Source: Aquabacter sp. L1I39 (GTDB lineage: Bacteria; Pseudomonadota; Alphaproteobacteria; Rhizobiales; Xanthobacteraceae). From it: 64,000 nt of DNA. The notes under the pieces are model-generated. The model was not told the DNA's origin. It saw only the letters and a list, made by a program, of their open reading frames with translations, and ran no database searches. Every line of letters begins with the position of its first letter. The first letter of the stretch is position 1. The stretch is taken from positions 4,834,080 through 4,898,079 of the forward strand of contig NZ_CP072392.1 in assembly GCF_017742835.1 (NCBI RefSeq), in the 5' to 3' direction. Shown here piece after piece: positions 60,580 through 64,000 of this stretch. Both the position numbers and the translations under genes were made by a program.

Positions 60580-61905
60580 ATGACTTATCCGACCTGGGAC
60601 GAAGGCCATGCGCGGCGCGTGCAGGCCATGGTCATGCTGCAGGGGGGCGCGATGACGCTCCTCGGGCTGAGCTGGTTCGCCTGGGCCCTGTCGATGCATC
60701 GTCCCCTCCTGGCCGTCACCGATCTGGCGCTGGGCATTGCCGGGGTCACGCTCTTCAGTCTCGTGGCACGCGGGCGGCTGCGCACGGCGACCATCCTCAC
60801 CGCCCATGTCTCACCCCTCCTGCTCGCGCTGCTGTGCCTGTTCGACAACCCGTCCCCCGACATTCCCCGCTCCACCCACCTCTTCTTCCTGCCCATGGCG
60901 GCGGGCGGCTATTTCGCCTTCCGGCAGCACGACATCTATCTGCGGCTCGTGCTTCCGGCGGTCTATCTGGTGGCCTTCCTCGTCTTCGCGTTGACGCCGC
61001 TGAAGTTTACCGACCCCGCTTGGCTGATCCCCCCTTTCGCCGAATGGACGGCGGCCTGGCTGAACACGGTGTGCGCCCTGCTGGCGCTCGTGGTCACGGT
61101 GGTGCTGATGCATGCGGATTTGACCGAGCGCCATGCGCGGGAAAAGGAACTGCGCAGCGCCATCGCCCGCGCCGATTTCACCCTTCACTTCCAGCCGCAG
61201 GTGGATCTGGAGCGTCGCGTGCTCGGCGCCGAGGCGCTGTTGCGCTGGCGCCATCCCACGCGGGGCGAGGTGGGACCGGACGCGTTCATCGCGCTTGCGG
61301 AGGAAACCGGCCTGATCGTGCCCATCGGCGACTGGGTGCTGCGCGCCGCCTGCGCCCAGCTCGCCCGGTGGCACGCGCGGCCCGAGACCGCCCATCTCAC
61401 CCTCGCGGTGAACATCAGCGCGTCCCAGTTCCTCCAGCCGGACTTCGTGGAGACGGCCATCGGCGTCATCCAGCGCAGCGGCGTCGCCCCCTCGAAGCTT
61501 CGGCTGGAGCTGACGGAAAGCATGTCCACCGACGACATCGCCGCCACCGCCGCCAAGATGCAGGCGCTGCGCGAGATCGGCATCGTCTGGTCGCTAGACG
61601 ATCTGGGCTCGGGCTATTCCACCTTGCAGGGCCTCAGCCGCCTGCCCTTCGGCCAGATCAAGATCGACCAGTCCTTCGTCGCCACGATGGGCTCCGACAC
61701 GCCCGACACGCACATCGTCGAGGCGGTCACCACCCTCAGCGCGCGCCTGAGCCTCGCGCTGGTGGCCGAGGGGGTGGAGACCGAGGAACAGTTCCGCAAG
61801 CTCGTGGAACTGGGATGCCGGGGCTTCCAGGGCTATCTGTTCGGCCGCCCCATGGAGGTCGGCGCTTTCGAGGCAGCGCTCCTCGCCGACACGCCGCGCG
61901 CTTGA
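60580..61905 (+). CDS. Membrane EAL-domain c-di-GMP phosphodiesterase
   Basis: A 441-residue protein. The N-terminal membrane part has six helices (residues 15-175, no known sensory domain name). A short coiled linker (HADLTERHAREKELRSAI) leads to the EAL domain (about 195-435). Catalytic residues appear intact: GAEALLRWRHP (the EAL motif itself), VNISASQF, LELTESM (Glu), SLDDLGSGYSTL (Asp-Asp loop 6, with Leu for the usual Phe), QIKIDQSF (Lys) and AEGVETEEQ (Glu). It should degrade c-di-GMP. There is no GGDEF domain. No neighbour suggests what it senses. Confidence 0.9.
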   Translation: MTYPTWDEGHARRVQAMVMLQGGAMTLLGLSWFAWALSMHRPLLAVTDLALGIAGVTLFSLVARGRLRTATILTAHVSPLLLALLCLFDNPSPDIPRSTHLFFLPMAAGGYFAFRQHDIYLRLVLPAVYLVAFLVFALTPLKFTDPAWLIPPFAEWTAAWLNTVCALLALVVTVVLMHADLTERHAREKELRSAIARADFTLHFQPQVDLERRVLGAEALLRWRHPTRGEVGPDAFIALAEETGLIVPIGDWVLRAACAQLARWHARPETAHLTLAVNISASQFLQPDFVETAIGVIQRSGVAPSKLRLELTESMSTDDIAATAAKMQALREIGIVWSLDDLGSGYSTLQGLSRLPFGQIKIDQSFVATMGSDTPDTHIVEAVTTLSARLSLALVAEGVETEEQFRKLVELGCRGFQGYLFGRPMEVGAFEAALLADTPRA

Positions 61906-62125
61906 CCCTGGCGGCCCCGACAGAGCCCTAGGCCACAGCGCGCATCCCCCGCTCCCGCGGGACATTGGCAGGCGCGGGTGTTCGGTCGAGGGCGACCTCC
62001 TCCCATTGCCCACGGGCGTTGCGGAGGGACAGCATGGGGCGCACGCCGCTGTGGCGCGTGGGACCGGGGAGCCGCGTCGCCCACGCTTTCCCCCCGGACC
62101 GGTCCTGGCCGCACTGCCCCTCGGC

Positions 62126-63022
62126 TCAGTCCTGCGCGCGGAAATAGCCCGCATGCGCGATGTCGCTGAGCAGGCCGGGGCCGTCCGGCTGCCAGCCGAG
62201 ACGAGCGCGGGTGGCGGCGCTGGAGGCGGACTGGTCGAGGGCGGCGAAGCCTTCGAACCAGCCGAAATGGCGCCGCGCCTCCCCCGGCGAAAGCGAGACG
62301 CAGGGCAGGCCCAGCCCCTCGGCGATGGCCTTCGCGATCTCCCGGAACGGGACACCCTCCTCGGCCACCGCGTGGCAGGTCACGCTTGCCGGCCCCCGCT
62401 CCACCGTCAGGCGATAGGCGCGGGCGGCATCGCGCACATGCACCGCCGGCCAGACATTGGCGCCCTGCCCCCCATAGCCCGAGACGCCGCTGCGCCGGGC
62501 CATCTCGATCAGCATGGGGACGAAGCCATGATCCCCCGGACCGTGCACGGAGGGGGGCAGGCGCATGACGCTGGTGGAAATGCCCCGCGCGCTCAACGTC
62601 TCCGCCGCCCATTCGGAGGCGCGGGGATAGCGCTCCGAGGGCGGAAGCGCCCGGTCGGTCTCAACGGCGCGCCGTCCCGCCGCGTCCAGAGCGGCAAGCC
62701 CGCTGGTCACCACGAAGGGCTTTCCCGACGCCCCCTCCCCCAGCGCCAGGATCGCCGCGCGATCGATGGCACAGGATTGCGCGAAGCGGGCGAAGTCGTG
62801 GATGAAGCCCGTATGGATCACCGCATCGGCCACGGCGGCTCCGCTGCGCAACACCGCGTGGGCCTCCAGGTCCCCTGCCAGGGGCTCCGCCCCCATGGCC
62901 CGCAGCCGCGCCGCGCTCGCCGCCGACCGGGCGAGCCCCAGCACCTCATGCCCCTGGGCCAGCAATTCCTCGACCACCGCCACGCCGACAAAGCCCGTGG
63001 CCCCCGTGACAAACACCTTCAT
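62126..63022 (-). CDS. NAD(P)-binding atypical SDR / epimerase-like protein
   Basis: A 298-residue protein of the extended SDR/NAD-dependent epimerase group. The nucleotide motif is VTGATGFVGVAVVEELLAQGHEVLGLARS (residues 5-33), with a following AEPLAGDLE. The position of the catalytic YxxxK reads YPRASEWAAE, so the Lys is replaced. This is common in atypical SDRs and means that a normal dehydrogenase mechanism is doubtful. The ATG begins the Rossmann strand. It diverges from the XRE-type regulator, 78 nt apart, and is probably its target. Confidence 0.85.
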   Translation of the reverse strand: MKVFVTGATGFVGVAVVEELLAQGHEVLGLARSAASAARLRAMGAEPLAGDLEAHAVLRSGAAVADAVIHTGFIHDFARFAQSCAIDRAAILALGEGASGKPFVVTSGLAALDAAGRRAVETDRALPPSERYPRASEWAAETLSARGISTSVMRLPPSVHGPGDHGFVPMLIEMARRSGVSGYGGQGANVWPAVHVRDAARAYRLTVERGPASVTCHAVAEEGVPFREIAKAIAEGLGLPCVSLSPGEARRHFGWFEGFAALDQSASSAATRARLGWQPDGPGLLSDIAHAGYFRAQD

Positions 63023-63100
63023 GGTCGCTCTCCGTCTTGTGCCGGGGCGCACTATGGGCCAGGATTTATCCAGTTAAAGATGTGACCTTATAGGGGTATA

Positions 63101-63982
63101 ATGACTGACAGGCTGGAGGGGGCCGGCGCCGAGGGGCGCCTCGCGCGCTTTCTGCGGGAGCGTCGGCAGCGGCTCGATCCCGCCGCTCTCGGCCTCAGCG
63201 GGCGCCGCCGGACGCCGGGCTTGCGGCGGGAGGAGGTGGCGCAGCGGGCGCACATTTCGACAACCTGGTACACGTGGCTCGAACAGGGGCGCGGCGGCGC
63301 CCCCTCCCCCGCCGTCCTCGATCGCCTCGCCGAGGCGCTGCTGATGACGGAAGCGGAGCGGGAGCATCTGTTCCTGGTGGCCATCGGCCGCCCGCCCAAG
63401 GCCCATGCCGTCCCGAACGAGGGGATTTCCCAGCGTCTCCAACGGTTTCTGGATGCCATGCCGCTGATTCCGGCGACGGTGGCCACTTCCACTTGGGACA
63501 TCATCGCCTGGAACCACGCGGCGCGCCGAGTGCTCACCGATTACGAGACCCTGCCCCCCGACGAGCGCAACATCCTGAGGCGCATGTTCCTCGATCCCCC
63601 CACCCGCGCGGCGCAGGGCGACTGGGAGGCGGTGGCGCGGTTCCTGGTGGCCACCTTCCGGGCCGAAACCGCGCGCGTCGGGGACACGGCGCGCGCCGAG
63701 GCCCTGGTATCCGACCTCAATGCCAGCAGCGCGGACTTCGCCCGCATGTGGAGCGAGACCGATGTGCGCGCGACCGGAGAGGGCGCCAAGACCATCCGCC
63801 ACGCCGTAGCGGGCGAGATCAGCCTCGAATTCTCCTGCTTCGCGGTCGATGGCCGGCCGGACCTCAAGCTGGTCATCTACAATCCCGCCGGGGCGGCCGA
63901 CCTTGCCAAGGTGCGCCGGCTGTGCGCGGAGGAAGACGCCGCGCTCTACGCTCAGGACCTATTAATGTCGTTCTGGATGTGA
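63101..63982 (+). CDS. XRE-family regulator with MmyB-like ligand-binding domain
   Basis: A 293-residue regulator. The N-terminal HTH has the hallmark RRRTPGLRREEVAQRAHISTTWYTWLEQGRG (residues 29-59). The C-terminal MmyB-like PAS-type domain (about 105-285) has the segment TVATSTWDIIAWNHAARRVLTDY and the end VIYNPAGAADLAKVRRLC. MmyB-like domains bind fatty-acid-like ligands, and such regulators nearly always control a neighbouring SDR gene. The divergent SDR gene here fits. AGGGG precedes the ATG by 4 nt. The stop lies 18 nt before the window ends. Confidence 0.9.
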   Translation: MTDRLEGAGAEGRLARFLRERRQRLDPAALGLSGRRRTPGLRREEVAQRAHISTTWYTWLEQGRGGAPSPAVLDRLAEALLMTEAEREHLFLVAIGRPPKAHAVPNEGISQRLQRFLDAMPLIPATVATSTWDIIAWNHAARRVLTDYETLPPDERNILRRMFLDPPTRAAQGDWEAVARFLVATFRAETARVGDTARAEALVSDLNASSADFARMWSETDVRATGEGAKTIRHAVAGEISLEFSCFAVDGRPDLKLVIYNPAGAADLAKVRRLCAEEDAALYAQDLLMSFWM

Positions 63983-64000
63983 TTCACAGTCTCCATTGAG

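Noticed and set aside
63097..63102. TATAAT as a -10 box
   Set aside because: It overlaps the ATG of the XRE-type regulator and would yield a transcript lacking the ribosome site. It is probably chance.

Overview
The window is about 64 kb of GC-rich, almost fully coding chromosomal DNA. It looks like an alphaproteobacterium of the Hyphomicrobiales (Rhizobiales), most like the Xanthobacteraceae/Azorhizobium group. The grounds are gene content and order: a three-gene fbc operon for the bc1 complex, a dctA/dctBD locus with sigma-54 signals, a MoxR-DUF58-DUF4159 cluster beside DUF1285, and rhizobial-type palindromic intergenic elements. This placement is inference, since no database search was possible. 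I see no phage, transposase, integrase, CRISPR array or rRNA. One tRNA gene (Thr, GGT) is present.

Layout. 50-5298: glyoxylate/hydroxypyruvate assimilation (gcl, hyi, glxR) followed by pyruvate kinase. 5444-10680: housekeeping genes (CYTH phosphatase, family 4 uracil-DNA glycosylase, ETF-ubiquinone oxidoreductase, apt, a thioredoxin/CcdA pair). 10740-13424: cytochrome bc1 operon on the minus strand. 13988-18654: trmL, hemF, a small acidic protein, and a tightly overlapping minus-strand chain DUF1285, Nudix, DUF6111, CCA-adding enzyme. 18840-25664: MoxR ATPase, DUF58 and two large membrane proteins, all overlapping by 4 nt. 25665-25853: palindromic repeats. 25854-30963: an acyltransferase and the potGHI-type polyamine transporter. 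31188-34099: tRNA-Thr, then a Zn/Cd-type P-ATPase diverging from a MerR regulator over a clear MerR operator. 34365-40425: a GAF-GGDEF cyclase, then dctA diverging from dctBD, with a sigma-54 promoter and two tandem 18-bp palindromes between them. 40432-41310: a secreted dienelactone-hydrolase-like protein.

41579-52211 is the most interesting part. It reads as a catabolic island: a lactonase-like metallo-beta-lactamase fold enzyme, an SCP2-like protein, an alpha/beta hydrolase, an ABC solute receptor, an aldehyde dehydrogenase, a beta-hydroxyacid dehydrogenase, an IclR regulator, a TctC receptor, and TcuA/TcuB for tricarballylate oxidation. Two near-identical 15-bp palindromes (TTCTG-N5-CAGAA) lie upstream of its two outward blocks and could be the IclR operators. 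Both solute receptors lack their membrane partners here. 52375-64000 holds envelope proteins of unknown role, including one with an internal 12-bp tandem repeat and a secreted protein with three Cys-Phe-Met-Ala repeats. MgtC, DUF1275, an OmpV/MipA-type porin, a Tat-exported amidohydrolase, an EAL phosphodiesterase and an SDR/XRE pair follow.

Four palindromic elements (two at 25665-25790, one near 41350, one near 47530) include three that share a GTGAATCGCCCTC-type outer arm but carry unrelated perfect or near-perfect hairpins inside. This is the signature of a mobile or structure-selected repeat family.
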